The notes beneath the pieces are model-generated. The model did no database searches. It saw only the letters and a list, made by a program, of their open reading frames with translations, and was not told the origin of the DNA. Of a stretch of DNA of 64,000 bases, positions 1 through 11,204 are shown piece by piece. The first letter of the stretch is position 1. The number at the start of each line of letters is the position of its first letter. Origin of the DNA: Bactericera cockerelli (taxonomy: Eukaryota; Arthropoda; Insecta; Hemiptera; Triozidae); contig CM044960.1 in NCBI GenBank assembly GCA_024516035.1, forward strand, positions 16,339,880 to 16,403,879, in the 5' to 3' direction. Made by a program: the position numbers and the translations under genes.

Positions 1-747
1 TTTTCAAATTTCATCTCCCCCATCCGGGTAATAATTTCATTTCTCAGTTCTGTCTGAAGTTAGCAACTGGTAACCTATTATCTACCTAATTACCAGTTAA
101 TTCATAGGAGTAGCTTGGCGTAAGTGGAAATCCCTGTAACTTATACCTATCAATATTATCATGTACTTTTTCTATGGCTCTCGCTTTTCCCCATAGAAAT
201 CTAACTATTTTACTTTTATAGTTAATTATAATTAAAACCACGATCAGATAATCAATCAAATAATTACAAGGGAACATTCTGCTTACCCACATGATGCATG
301 AGAAGGTACATAGATCTCATATAGATCCCATACATAATTATCTAGTTGTGGTTATCATTGAAACCTATTGAACTATACATGTGGAAATAAATTGATACCT
401 TTGGTTTTTCATAAATATAGGTACTAATTTCTAAGTATAGATGTTAATATTATCTTGTTTGACTTGAGAGAACAATATTTTGAGTAGTTAATGGAGAGAT
501 AATTTCACAATAGCTTCTCCGAACTTGCAAGACGATGAATCCTGTGTATGCTCAAAGTTGCCTATTCAACTATTGAAGAACCAAGTGCATATCTGATAGG
601 TACCATGTGGAATTTCGCAACCTCAAATTCAGATAATTACAAGGTATCACGCATGGCATTGAGGATATCACGAGGGAGCTGACGCAACCATTACAATTCT
701 CAAGGGTCAGAACTTACTTACTTAGCGCAGAACCAATTTTTGTAGAC
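1..747. other. no feature recognised
   Basis: AT-rich sequence with only short frames. I see no gene, RNA or repeat family shared with the rest of the window. Confidence 0.5.
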
Positions 748-1155
748 ATTACCACAGAACACTGTTTGCTATCTGTGTAGGTAGGTATATATATGTTCTT
801 TTTTAACTTTACGGGAAAATTGGTAGTAAGTAGATATTACCACAGAACCGGCCTTACCCAGGCTGGGTGAGGTTAATGTGGGTAGTTGGTACGATTCCCA
901 GCGAATGGAGGGTAAAACCCCCGTCCTGTCTACCTCAAGTCAGAACGTTAAAACCAAATAGAATCAATGGACATGAAAGGAGCCTATACATTGAATCTGG
1001 GCGTCCATATAATCCTCTCACCACCGTGATTTAGGTATCAATACCTATCTCACGGACACGGAATTATAATTATTATACCACAGAACAATGTTTGCTATCT
1101 AGGTATGTAGTTACGAGTATATGTGCTTCTTTAACTCTGTGGAAATTTGGTGGTA
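748..1155. repeat. ~91-bp tandem repeat split by a SINE
   Basis: ACCACAGAACACTGTTTGCT at 751 and ACCACAGAACAATGTTTGCT at 1077 start two related units. The SINE at 849-1076 lies between them. Confidence 0.7.
849..1076 (+). repeat. tRNA-type SINE, 5'-truncated, with target-site duplication
   Basis: Central domain CAGGCTGGGTGAGGTTAATG and GAATGGAGGGTAAAACCCCC, then a tail ending TCACGGACACGGAATTATAA. The 10-base duplication ACCACAGAAC lies at 839-848 and 1077-1086. It splits an older ~91-base tandem repeat. Confidence 0.88.
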
Positions 1156-1778
1156 GACTCCTATATTAATTGTTTTCCTAATATTTTATTATGTTCGCTA
1201 AATTGTATACGAGTGATCTATTCGAAGTTCCTTTATCGACCTTATCTGAAATTGTAATTGATATTTTAAATCAATTAAATGTGTTCTTCGTGTTCCTCTT
1301 GATTCAATGTCACAGTGCTGACACTGGGTATTTTTCTCTCTAAACTTCTTGGTGGCTTTTGATTCTCACTCTTTATTGCAAATGTTTTAAGATTTTACCA
1401 CACAATGAATGATTAGTATTTCTTATATCTATGTTTGGAGTGTTATTAAATTTATAGATCGATACTAAATTTATAGATCTGATGCAAACATTAAAATTTC
1501 TAATGATTACTATCTTTTTACTCATGTTTTCATTAATTTCACATGAGTATGCTACCCACTTGTGTAGTTAAGTATTGTAGGCACAGAATATTTAACAGAT
1601 GAGTGCAAATTCGACGAAAATCTCAGTAAATACCTACTCTTCAATGAATATAGGTTTTCCGATGATAATAATATTTTATCTTCGGGATGATACGAAAAAT
1701 GTCATTTCCTCAGGAAGGTATTATCTTCAAAAATGTCATAATCCACGTCCAGCTAGGTAGTTCAAACGTTACTACTCT

Positions 1779-1938
1779 ACCGACCTCAGTAGCTGGTTGG
1801 GTGAAGTAGCGGACTCGTAGCCTGGAGGTCGGTGCGCGGTGGTTCGAGTTCCGATCATTGCATGGGAATAAAAATCAGGTTGCGTTTAAATGATGGTGAC
1901 ATCACCCTTTTGATGTCACCATCACAAATATGATAACC
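1779..1938 (+). repeat. tRNA-derived SINE (ACCGACCTCAGTAGC family)
   Basis: Box A-like region in ACCGACCTCAGTAGCTGG, box B-like GGTGGTTCGAGTTCC, and a tail with GTGACATCACCC and ATCACAAATATGATAA. Further copies at 9576, 11065, 26480, 48551, 52584, 54094 and 57962. Confidence 0.8.
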
Positions 1939-2349
1939 AACCGAAATCCTCTTTTATTTATTTGCTCAAGACAGAGCTGATCGTTTGCCTTGACTTGATG
2001 ACCACAGTTAAGCTACCTTCTGCTTGGTGACGTCACATGTTGACCTGGGTGACTTGCTCGTTGTAAGCAATGTAAGTTGATAGTCGGGTATGTTCTCATA
2101 TTGGTAATTGGCACTTCATGCTTGTAGGAACTTGTTGTTGCATACAAAACTGCATGTATTTTATTATATTGTATACTATTACTAGTATTACAGTGTATAA
2201 GTAATAAGTAGATATAATATATGAGACATTTCGAAATGCAGCCAATGTCCCTACATACTGTTCATTTCTTCTATAATTCCTCACCAACGTTTCTAATGGA
2301 TAATGTTTTGAAAGTTATGAATCAAAAAATTAAACAATGTTTGGAAAAA

Positions 2350-2500
2350 TATTAACATACCTGCCTCTTGACGAAAACCAATTTGCACTAGCGCAAGCCT
2401 TATTATTAATCTTGGCGGTATAAGTATTCGAACCATGACCGAAATGAGTCTACCAACATTTCTTGCCTCATGCGCAGGAATAAAGCCAATCGCCTCCATC
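2350..2500 (-). other. possible orphan exon or repeat fragment, unrecognised
   Basis: Minus-strand frame MMEAIGFIPAHEARNVGRLI, then SVMVRILIPPRLIIR, ending GCAG before a consensus donor GTATGT. No upstream acceptor, partner exon or known domain is visible. It could equally be chance or a TE remnant. Confidence 0.2.
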
Positions 2501-2959
2501 ATTTTTAATACACCAGTTGACGATTTGGTTTTTCAATACTGTGCAGAAGGGAACAAAACTTGATTGTTGAGACATGAAGTCATGCCCGAAAATCTAAGTT
2601 CTCGAACTTGGCGAGGGCTCAATTGACAAAACCGGTGATTCAAAAGCAAACATATTCAATACATTACATAGCGGCCATGCTGCTAGTATTTTGGGAGCCC
2701 AGCCTAAAGAGGAAAAGAATTAGATGAGATTTAATTTATTTAAAATAAATACTTATATAAAACTCTTGGGGATACTACATTTTATAGATCTCCCAAGATG
2801 AGACCCAGGTATTAATACTCTCGCGATGAGTTGTGAACGAAAGCAAAAAGAAATACCAAGATGAAAAACCAGAACATGGAAACTTTATTTTATTAATAAA
2901 GTATGTACATATATTTTAGATGAATTTTCATGTGAGAGAGGGTCAGAAAGAGATGAAAA

Positions 2960-2979
2960 AAGAGAGAGAGAAGGAGAAC

Positions 2980-3008
<29 letters not shown>
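2960..3008. repeat. (GA)n microsatellite
   Basis: Nearly pure AG run in AT-rich non-coding sequence. Confidence 0.9.
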
Positions 3009-3011
<3 letters not shown>

Positions 3012-3311
3012 TCAGAGAAAAAAAACCAGTTAGATATAAGTAAATATCAAAAAAAAATATTCGCAATCTTCAGGAAAAATTACATTTTCCAGAAAACTAA
3101 CATTTCTTGGAGACGTATCTGTGTGTAAGAAAAGCACAGCTATACACTCTCATGTCTGACATTTAAAATAATATAAAAATGGTTTCCAATATGAACTTTG
3201 AAAACCAAAAGGCTCTAGATATATGCATAAGTTCTATACAAACATATCATAACATAATTGTTCTCTATCAACTTCTACAATATACTCAATACAATTCATT
3301 AAAAAAATAAC

Positions 3312-4022
3312 CTGCCAATATTATGGACACAATACTTCCTCGTGAATGGTAATCAAAATTTTCAACTTTTACTATCGCTAGAATCAGAGAATTTTTACTT
3401 CACTTGTATTTACAAAAGTTCTGAACCAATTCTCTTCAAATTTGTTTTATAAGGTAGAATATTGTTTTTCCTACATTCTAGATTCTACAAAAAGTCTGTA
3501 TCGGCAAGTCGTACACTTTATTTTTTTCTTCTTTTTTTGTCCAAAATTTCGGATTTCCATATCAGAGCTCTATCAAAATTTATTAACAAATTATTATAAA
3601 TGCACTATGTAAAACGCTAATACCCATATACATGCAAATTTTTATCAAAATCAGATGTACCGTTCACGAGGTATAAGCGTATAAATTCAAAGTTAGTGTT
3701 CAGGTGCATAGTCTCTATTACCAAAAACCGCTAGTGCGAAGTTGATTAAATTAAAATGGGGCCATCTACAGAACATTTTCCTATATGTGTGCAAAATTTC
3801 GTCAAAGTCCGTTCTGTACTTTCTGAGATTTGCACGTTACAAGGAATGTATTTAACAGACCGACGAACAGACACAAAACCAAAGTTACTCAGGAGGTTAT
3901 GAAACTTCCAGAAATCTAAAAAAATTGAAATCGGAGAAAAAAAATATTTTTTTTTTTACAAAAACAAACACAATAGGTACCTACTTCTGATTTCTAATTT
4001 TAGAAATTTCTCGGAAGTAATT
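3312..4022 (+). repeat. same interspersed repeat, copy 1 (older, diverged)
   Basis: Same orientation as 5413-6303 and more degraded. It starts at ATTATGGACACAATACTTCC and ends at AGAAATTTCTCGGAAGTAAT. The GACA-type simple repeat has shrunk to a few units. Confidence 0.7.
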
Positions 4023-4269
4023 ACATATTATATGAATCAGCATTTTTCAACATATTTATGATGTGCATTGAGAGCAATTAAACATTAATGAAACAAAATT
4101 TCCAGTTGAGAAAAGCAATGCTGGGAAGCAGAAAACCCTGCCCCGACCAGGCCCAGATAAAATCCTGAACAATGTTTGCTCTGCATCGGATGTTGAATTT
4201 TTCTAATGGAAATATTTTTTCTCGTAAATTATAGATCCAGGCAGTTTAATCACATCAGGCATATACAAT

Positions 4270-4706
4270 GGGCCGTATTCATGAAAATGAAGCAATCGCT
4301 CGTGAGCAAAAGCAAGAAGTAAAAGCAAAAGGTCTGAAATATAAGGTAGAAGAAAAAGCAATTGCTAATTTTTGTATTCATAATCATTTCCTTTGGCTCC
4401 CAAGCAATTGCTCCATGTTTAAGTTAAAAGAGATATTAAAAAGAAGAAGTCAGGTTTATGAATATCCATGAACCATTAGTTACTTCCAAAGAAGTAAGAA
4501 CCTTTTTCGTAGGTATTCATAAAGATTCACTTTAGCTCGTAACCATTTGCTTTTGCTCAGTTCTATGTTACATTTAGAGGAGCTATTAGTAAAAGTAAAA
4601 GGTCAGCTTTATGAATATCCATGAACCATTTACTTCAAAAGAAGGAAAAGCAATCCCTTCCAAAATTGCAAAGAAAATCTTTTGCTTCTTTTCATGAATA
4701 CGACCC
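4270..4706. mobile_element. MITE with GGGYCGTATTCATGAA inverted ends
   Basis: About 437 bases. The left end GGGCCGTATTCATGAAAATG and the reverse complement of the right end GGGTCGTATTCATGAAAAGA match with few differences. Internal sub-repeats (TTTATGAATATCCATGAACC) occur twice. No coding capacity. Possible 3-base AAT duplication at the flanks. Confidence 0.72.
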
Positions 4707-5412
4707 AATGATGTACAGAACTTCCTCTTCAAAGATATTTGCTTAGTATCCAAAGGGGCGTATTCTGTATGCAGTATTCTCCTTTTTCCTGTTATAAACG
4801 ATACGTCTCTTTAGCATCGGGATAATTTGAGTTGTTAATGCTAGTCTCCATGTGCATTTAGAACTTGGTTCATCACCCAGAACTTAACCTTGCTAGACGT
4901 TGCTTTACTTCAGCGATCTTAGATCGTTATAATATTCAACATGCCGAAGAGACTGGTGGCTAATATATGCATGACTGACTGTGTTTGAAGAAAAAAACGG
5001 AGGGGTGCTTTTTTTATTTTGCTTGCGCCTCTTTAAGAGAGAAGGTCGTTGAGTGATTTGTTTACAAAATATGGTCCAAAGTGGACCAACATTGGCATTA
5101 AATTGCCAAATTATTTTTCCTTGCATTGTTCATTGTTGCTAAGAGATTAATTAACACTACAAGGTTACCTTTACCTAAATTTTATTTTTCAATTTTGTAA
5201 ATGCGTGGGTAGTGGGTAATACGTAAGTGGGTACCTGTTCTGTGATTAAAATTTAAATTAAAAAAATCGTTGTTTAACCGTCTGCATTAAAAAAAAAAAA
5301 AAAACATAAAAAACTATTAAAAATGGTTTTGGTTTTTCTTTATATTGATTAAACTTGACCTTTGGATATCGACTTCCGGTATAATTTTTGAATTCTCGAA
5401 ACAATCAAAATG

Positions 5413-6303
5413 ACAACCTATGAAAAAACACTGCCAATTATGGACACAATACTTCCTCGTGATTGCTTCACATTGTAAACACGTGCCAATTTTGAGATTT
5501 TATGGAAAACTACTTGTATCTCCAAAACGGCTCAACCGATTTTCTTCAAATTTTTTTTATATGGTACAATATCGTTTTTTCTACATTCTAAATTCAACAA
5601 AAAATTCTGTATCGGCAAGTCGTGGTCCTTATTTTTTTACTTTTTCGTCCAAAATTTCGGATTTTCTTAGATATCAGAGTCAAATTATAATTAATTAAAT
5701 AATAAATATAAATAACCTATGTAAAACAATAATATGCATATTCTTACAAAATTTCATCAAGTTGTGGTCCTTATTTTTTGACTTTTTTGTTCAAAATTTC
5801 GGATTTTTTTATATATCAGAGTTAAATTATAATTAATTAAAAAATAAATAAAAATAGCCTATGTAAAAAAATAATATGCATATACATACAAAATTTCATC
5901 AAAATCGGGTGTACCGTTCACGAGATATAAGCGTTTAAGTAAAAAGTTAGTGGTCAGGCGCATGGTCTCTTTCACCCAGAACCGCTGGTATGAATTCGAT
6001 GAATTTAAAATGGAACCATCTACAGAATGTCTCCTAGATGTGTGCAAAATTTCATCAAAATCGGTCGAGGGGTTTCCGAGATTTGCGCGTTACAAGGAAT
6101 CGTTTTAACAGACAGACAGACAGACCGACAGACCGACCGACCGACAGACCGACAGACGGACACAAAACCAAATTTACTCAGTAGGTTATGAAACGTCTAG
6201 AAATATGAAAAAAAATGAAATCGGAGCAAAAAAATATTTTTTTTTACAAAAACGAACACAATACTTCCGATTTCTATAATATTAGAAATTTCTCGGAAGT
6301 AAT
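5413..6303 (+). repeat. uncharacterised interspersed repeat, copy 2 (left arm of inverted pair)
   Basis: About 0.89 kb. One end carries ACTGCCAATTATGGACACAA and the other a palindromic end with TTCTAATATTAGAA inside an ACTTCC/GGAAGT pair. It contains a GACA/GACC simple repeat near 6110-6165 and two internal segments ending in AAATTTCATCAAAATCGG. No convincing gene. The same family occurs at 3312-4022, 6364-7108 and 54727-55425. Confidence 0.8.
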
Positions 6304-6363
6304 AAAACCAAGGATCCGAAAATAAATAGTTTCCAGTGATAAAAATGACAAATTCAAATTAGG

Positions 6364-7108
6364 TTTTACTTCCGAGAAATTTCTAATATTAGAAATCGGA
6401 AGTATTGTGTTCGTTTTTGTAAAAAATATTTTTTTGCTCCGATTTCAATTTTTTTCAGATTTCTGGACGTTTCATAACCTCCTGAGCAAATTTGGTTTTG
6501 TGTCTGTCTGTCGGTCTGTCGTTCTGTCGTTCTGTCGGTCTGTCGGTCTGTCGGTCTGTTAAAACGATTCCTTGTAACGCGCAAATCTCGGAAACTACTC
6601 GACCGATTTTGATGAAATTTTGCACACATCTAGGAGACATTCTGTAGATGGTCCCATTTTAAATTCGTCGAATTCGTACTAGCGGTTCTTGGTGAAGGAG
6701 CCCATGCGCCTGACCACTAACTTTTTACTTAAACGCTTATATCTCGTGAACGGTACACCCGATTTTAATGAAATTTTGTGTGTGTATGCATATAATTGTT
6801 TTACATAGGCTATTTATATATATTTTTTAATTAATTATAATTAGACTCTGATATTTAAGAAAATCCGAAATTTTGGACAAAAAAGTCAAAAAATAAGGAC
6901 CACGACTTGCCGATACAGAAAGTTTTGTGGAATCTAGAATGTAGAAAAAACGATTTTCTACCATATAAAACAAATTTGAAGAAAATCGGTGCAGTCGTTT
7001 TGGAGATACAAGTAATTTAGTATAAAATCTCAAAATTGGCACGTGTTAACAATGTGAAACAATCACGAGGAAGTATAGAGTCCATAATTGGCAGTGTTTT
7101 TTTTTTAT
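6364..7108 (-). repeat. same interspersed repeat, copy 3 (right arm of inverted pair)
   Basis: Reverse-complement copy of 5413-6303, separated from it by about 60 bases, so the two palindromic ends face each other. It includes the GTCT/GTCG simple repeat at about 6500-6560 and ends GGAAGTATAGAGTCCATAAT, then TGGCAGTG. Confidence 0.8.
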
Positions 7109-7242
7109 ATAGGTATACCTAGGTACTAACTTAATATTATATGTAATACCCATCTAGAAAACTCAACTATGCTATTATCACAAACATGGAATACTAATTC
7201 TATCTGATTTATTTTACGTTTATAGCATGGTATATTATTACT

Positions 7243-7275
7243 TCCCAAAATGTCTAATATTAGAAATCGGAAGTA
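7243..7275. repeat. isolated short palindrome ACTTCC..TTCTAATATTAGAA..GGAAGT
   Basis: TTACTTCCCAAAATGTCTAA, then TATTAGAAATCGGAAGTA, the same palindrome as the end of the 0.75-0.9 kb repeats, standing alone. Others at 51515, 51899 and 55981. Confidence 0.7.
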
Positions 7276-7797
7276 TTTTAGCATTGTGTTATAGAGAGTA
7301 TGGAGACGAAATTTTAGCAGGATCGAGAGTCACAGAATGTAAGCACCTCATCGTAGATAATACGAAGACCTGAACAAAATTATAGGTATCTGTAGGTACC
7401 TAATAGTTAGTTGACACAATATACATAATTATGAATTATATCATAACGTTGAGTACCATTATTTAAATTGAGGCGAGCAAATTTCAAGGGGCACTCCTAG
7501 AGGAATTCCAGGAATTGAAGGCATTCTAAAACTTTGTCTAAGAAATGCTTTACTTTCTCATATTAAATATACTAGCAACTTATTATTACTTTGAATTTTA
7601 AATGAAATATTTACTTTGCCACAGACATAATTTTCATATCTGACAATCGTTACAAAGATTTTGTTGAACTCCCCCGAGTGCAAATCAAGAGCCACGGGTA
7701 GTTCCCAATGTCGTGTATCTCGAGATAGCTGAACCCAGGACTAGACAGTTAGATCCTGTTAGCAATTTACTAAAATATCAAAAGGTTTACTTACACT
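7276..7797. other. no feature recognised
   Basis: AT-rich single-copy-looking sequence between the inverted repeat pair and a 5S SINE. Confidence 0.5.
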
Positions 7798-7809
7798 GAA
7801 ACTACAAGA

Positions 7810-8071
7810 GCCAGCGTCGATGGCATGTTGAATACACCGGTTCCCTTCAGAACACCGAAGTTAAGCGACATCCAGCGAGGTTAAGACTTGGATGGGTGAC
7901 CATTCAAATTCTAATTCTCGTGACGCTGGCTTTTCCCGGCCCCACTCAGGCTGGGTGAGGTCAATGTGAGTAGCAGGTTTGTGAGTTTCCTGCGAATGGA
8001 GGGTAAAACCCCCGTCGTGATATGACCATGGCAGTTGAAAGCGACGTTAAACCCCACTTAAAAAAAAAAAA
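7810..8071 (+). repeat. 5S rRNA-derived SINE, full-length copy
   Basis: The first ~120 bases match 5S rRNA (for example CATGTTGAATACACCGG, GAAGTTAAGCGAC, GGATGGGTGACC), keeping the internal polymerase III promoter. A central domain (CAGGCTGGGTGAGG, GAATGGAGGGTAAAACCCCC) and poly(A) follow. The target-site duplication GAAACTACAA occurs before (7798-7807) and after (8072-8081). It reads as identical to the copies at 40090 and 49699. Confidence 0.93.
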
Positions 8072-8081
8072 GAAACTACAA

Positions 8082-9575
8082 TACTTATTCATCTTGAAAG
8101 AGATCATCAGTATTGGTCGAGACTTATGACGGTGCTAATGAAACAAATACAAAATTAATTGTTGATCTGATGAGACATGGGACTTTGGGTAACAGTCTAA
8201 AAACTAAAAACCACTTCAACTTATCCGCCGCTCAGGTATACTAACTTCATCTAACCTACAGCCTTTATCAGTACACTCCCTGAATTCATAAACCCGCTGA
8301 TCTAATGTAGATTATCAACTAAATCACTCGGCGCTAGAATAAATATAATGTTTACAGACTAAGTATAGATATTAATAATATATACTCCAGTGTATCGTAT
8401 ATAAAAATCACAATATTGCTATCATAATGTAAATAGTCACAGGTAATGCTTACTAAGCCACTATCATATCGGTCCAAGGCAAATCACATTGCGACTCAAA
8501 TTTATGTCTTTACGAAACTCTATGGTGAATAAGATTGTTGCTGTATTTATAAACATGTATTTACCGCTTTATGACACTCATTAATGAAACTTGCATTCGT
8601 GACGAGATATTTATATCTGAAATTCAGGGTGTTACACATTGTGGCTGAGGATTGCGCTAAAACAACCAGCGTGTCTTGTTGTACGAGACAGTATCCACAT
8701 GGGGTTCGATAATAATTATCTTGTAATTGGTTTATACATGACATATTAAACATAAAACTTATTTACTGAACTCACTGATCTAAGCCTTAAGGAACAACTA
8801 AGCCTAAAGGAATGAAATTAGAGCGGACAAGTCACAAGCTTAAACAGGAGGAATTTCAATTTCAATTTTATTTTTTATTGTACATGAAATTTATAAATGT
8901 ATAAATACAACGTCACAATTAGATATATAGTAGTAAAAGTAATAAAGAAAAAGGTTAGAGATAAATTTAAAATAAAATAAAAGTAAGTATGTTCTAATTG
9001 TTCATCTATAATCATTATTTTCCGATTTCATTCTTGATCCTACTTGATAAAAGTCCTTAGTACTCATTTTTTGTCAAATTTACTCGAAAATAACAAGTAT
9101 AGGTCCCTGGAGAAAAAAAAAATGAACTGGTTTTAAATCGTCGAGAAGACGATCTTCGAGCATTGTGTTTGTCCGAAGGCCACCCGGTCATTTAGCGCCC
9201 CGTAATGACCTAGACCTTGCTCCAATGACCTCGCCCTTGCTGCCAGATCTGAGTCACGTGACCTATCTGAACACCTGCTGATGAATGACCTGTCTGCACC
9301 AGCAGCATCAATCATACTGGAAGAAACTATGGAAGGAAGCTCGGAATTTATTTGGTTTGGCAAAAAATCTGACCTAGAACTTGAAAAATCTAACCTTGCA
9401 ATAATAGTAATTTGCCTCCCTAAATACCTACCTACCTATTATGTTTTTCCCCCTCATTCTCTGAATATCTTTAAGTTTTTCAACTTTATTAATTATACTC
9501 ATTTTGTTTTTGTATAGTTCAAAATCATATGAAATTAATGCATATTTATGAAATGGATTCTCTTTCTCAATGATT
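8082..9575. other. no gene recognised; possible LINE tail
   Basis: 8850-9010 is A/T-rich and resembles a LINE 3' end on the minus strand (TTTCAATTTTATTTTTTATT). A short cysteine-bearing frame at 8753-8547 (-) has no splice context. Nothing else recognised. Confidence 0.4.
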
Positions 9576-9720
9576 ACCGACCTCAGTAGTTTGATCGATA
9601 AAGCGGCGGACTTGTAACCCGGAGGTCGGTGGTTCAAGTCCCGGTTTCAGCGTGGATTTATTAAAGCAAGTTTGAGTAGTTGTGATATCACCTAAGTGAT
9701 TAACACAAAAATGAGAACTT
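9576..9720 (+). repeat. tRNA-derived SINE (ACCGACCTCAGTAGC family)
   Basis: One of the best-preserved copies: GCGGCGGACTTGTAACCCGG, then GGTGGTTCAAGTCCCGG (box B) and TTGAGTAGTTGTGATATCAC in the tail. Confidence 0.85.
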
Positions 9721-10337
9721 CTTTCTCAACGATTGCTCTGTTACCTCTTAGTAGGTAATTTAAAGTAATACTTTGGTAAACACACATTCAGGTCCTTATC
9801 TGAATTCACTCCACATTGCCTCAGTTATTATGTTCTTGTTCTAGAAGTACAGTTATTATTCTACTGACTTACTCGTACCCAGAAACTATAATAAGCATAG
9901 ATTTATTTTTTCAAACTAACTTATCATATCTAGACACTTCATGCTACTGGGTATTTTTTTACCCACAGGTGCCTAATTAAACTAGTGTACCTACCATCTC
10001 GAATGATACTCGAATAATAATTAATTACATTGTTTTCTGGGATCTGTAGGCAGGCTAGGTACTGAAGTGAACTGAAGTAATTATTAGGTCTTTTCATAAT
10101 TATAAATAGTACTTCATCTCACATTATGGTTTCATAATTTTTTCTTTTCAAAATGACTACTTGACCTTCCTAACATAATATTGAGAAGATGTCTGTAGTA
10201 ATTCACTTATTCTATGACTATGAATAGAAGTATGAGTACATGTATTGTATAGATTGTATAGGCAGAGGGAAGAGGAGGTGGATAAGAAAACAACAAGCAA
10301 GACAGCAAGAAACAAAAAAGAAAACATGCAAGAGCGG

Positions 10338-10590
10338 AAAAGGAAACGTTGAATACACCAGTTCTCGTTCTGTCACTGAATTTAAGCAATATTCAGCGAG
10401 GTGAGGATTTGGATCGGTGACCATTCAAATTTGAACCTACCTACGTTCTAGTGATGCTGGCTATTCCCGGGCCACTATAGGTGAGGTTGAGTAACAGTTT
10501 TGTGACTTTCCAGCGAATAGAGGGTAAAACACCAGTCGTGATTTGACCATAATTATAGTTGAAAGCGAAATTGAAGCCCAAATTAAAAAA
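10338..10590 (+). repeat. 5S rRNA-derived SINE, older copy
   Basis: Diverged and partly deleted: ACGTTGAATACACCAG, then GGATTTGGATCGGTGACC, the central AGCGAATAGAGGGTAAAAC and a short A-rich end. Too decayed to be a functional 5S gene. Confidence 0.85.
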
Positions 10591-11064
10591 ATACCATTTA
10601 GTAAGTAAATATTGCAACATTATTATTTATCCCGAGTAGATATGACAGTCATGTTTCATAATCCTTGTATTCATTGTCAAAGCTCGGGGTGTTGTATTAT
10701 TAATGTCAGACATCCCGTTGGAACCAATACCAGGATTGATTTCACAAGAGCTTTCCATAGCCATCACTCACGTCTCACTTCACTCGATTGCCTAGTCAAG
10801 CGAGACCAAACTTATGAACCGAGAAACCACAGCTCAAACTGGCACTGAGCCAAACACTGAAACCCCTTGAGATAAGAAATTATCTCCTCAACTTCCAGAG
10901 TAACAACGCTCCTGGCTCCTGAGGTCTAGGAAAAACTAATTCTGTAGTGATGAAATCTGAGAAAATATTTTGTAACACCTCAAAACATCAATAAATACCT
11001 ATAAGTAATAATAATAAAATTACTGGTGTATTCAAAATAAACATAGTAAAAAAAAGTTAAAGTT

Positions 11065-11204
11065 ATCATATTTGTGTTTAACACTTTCGTGATGTCACAA
11101 CTACTCAAACTCACTTCACTATATCTTTGCTGAACATGGGACTTGAACCACCGACCTCCAGGGTACAAGTCCGCCACCTTATCGATCAAGCTACTGAGGT
11201 CGGT
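11065..11204 (-). repeat. tRNA-derived SINE (ACCGACCTCAGTAGC family)
   Basis: Minus-strand copy ending CTACTGAGGTCGGT on plus. Box B is intact (GGGACTTGAACCACC on plus). Confidence 0.85.

Noticed and set aside
5420..7042. Similar ~70-codon frames in several copies of the 0.75-0.9 kb repeat (ending YQSQIIIN / YQSLIIIN)
   Set aside because: The frames look conserved, but most base differences between copies change the amino acid, they have no partner domain, and they follow nucleotide conservation of the repeat. Not evidence of coding.
7810..7930. Functional 5S rRNA gene
   Set aside because: The sequence departs from 5S in the 3' half and runs directly into the SINE central domain and poly(A), with identical copies elsewhere.
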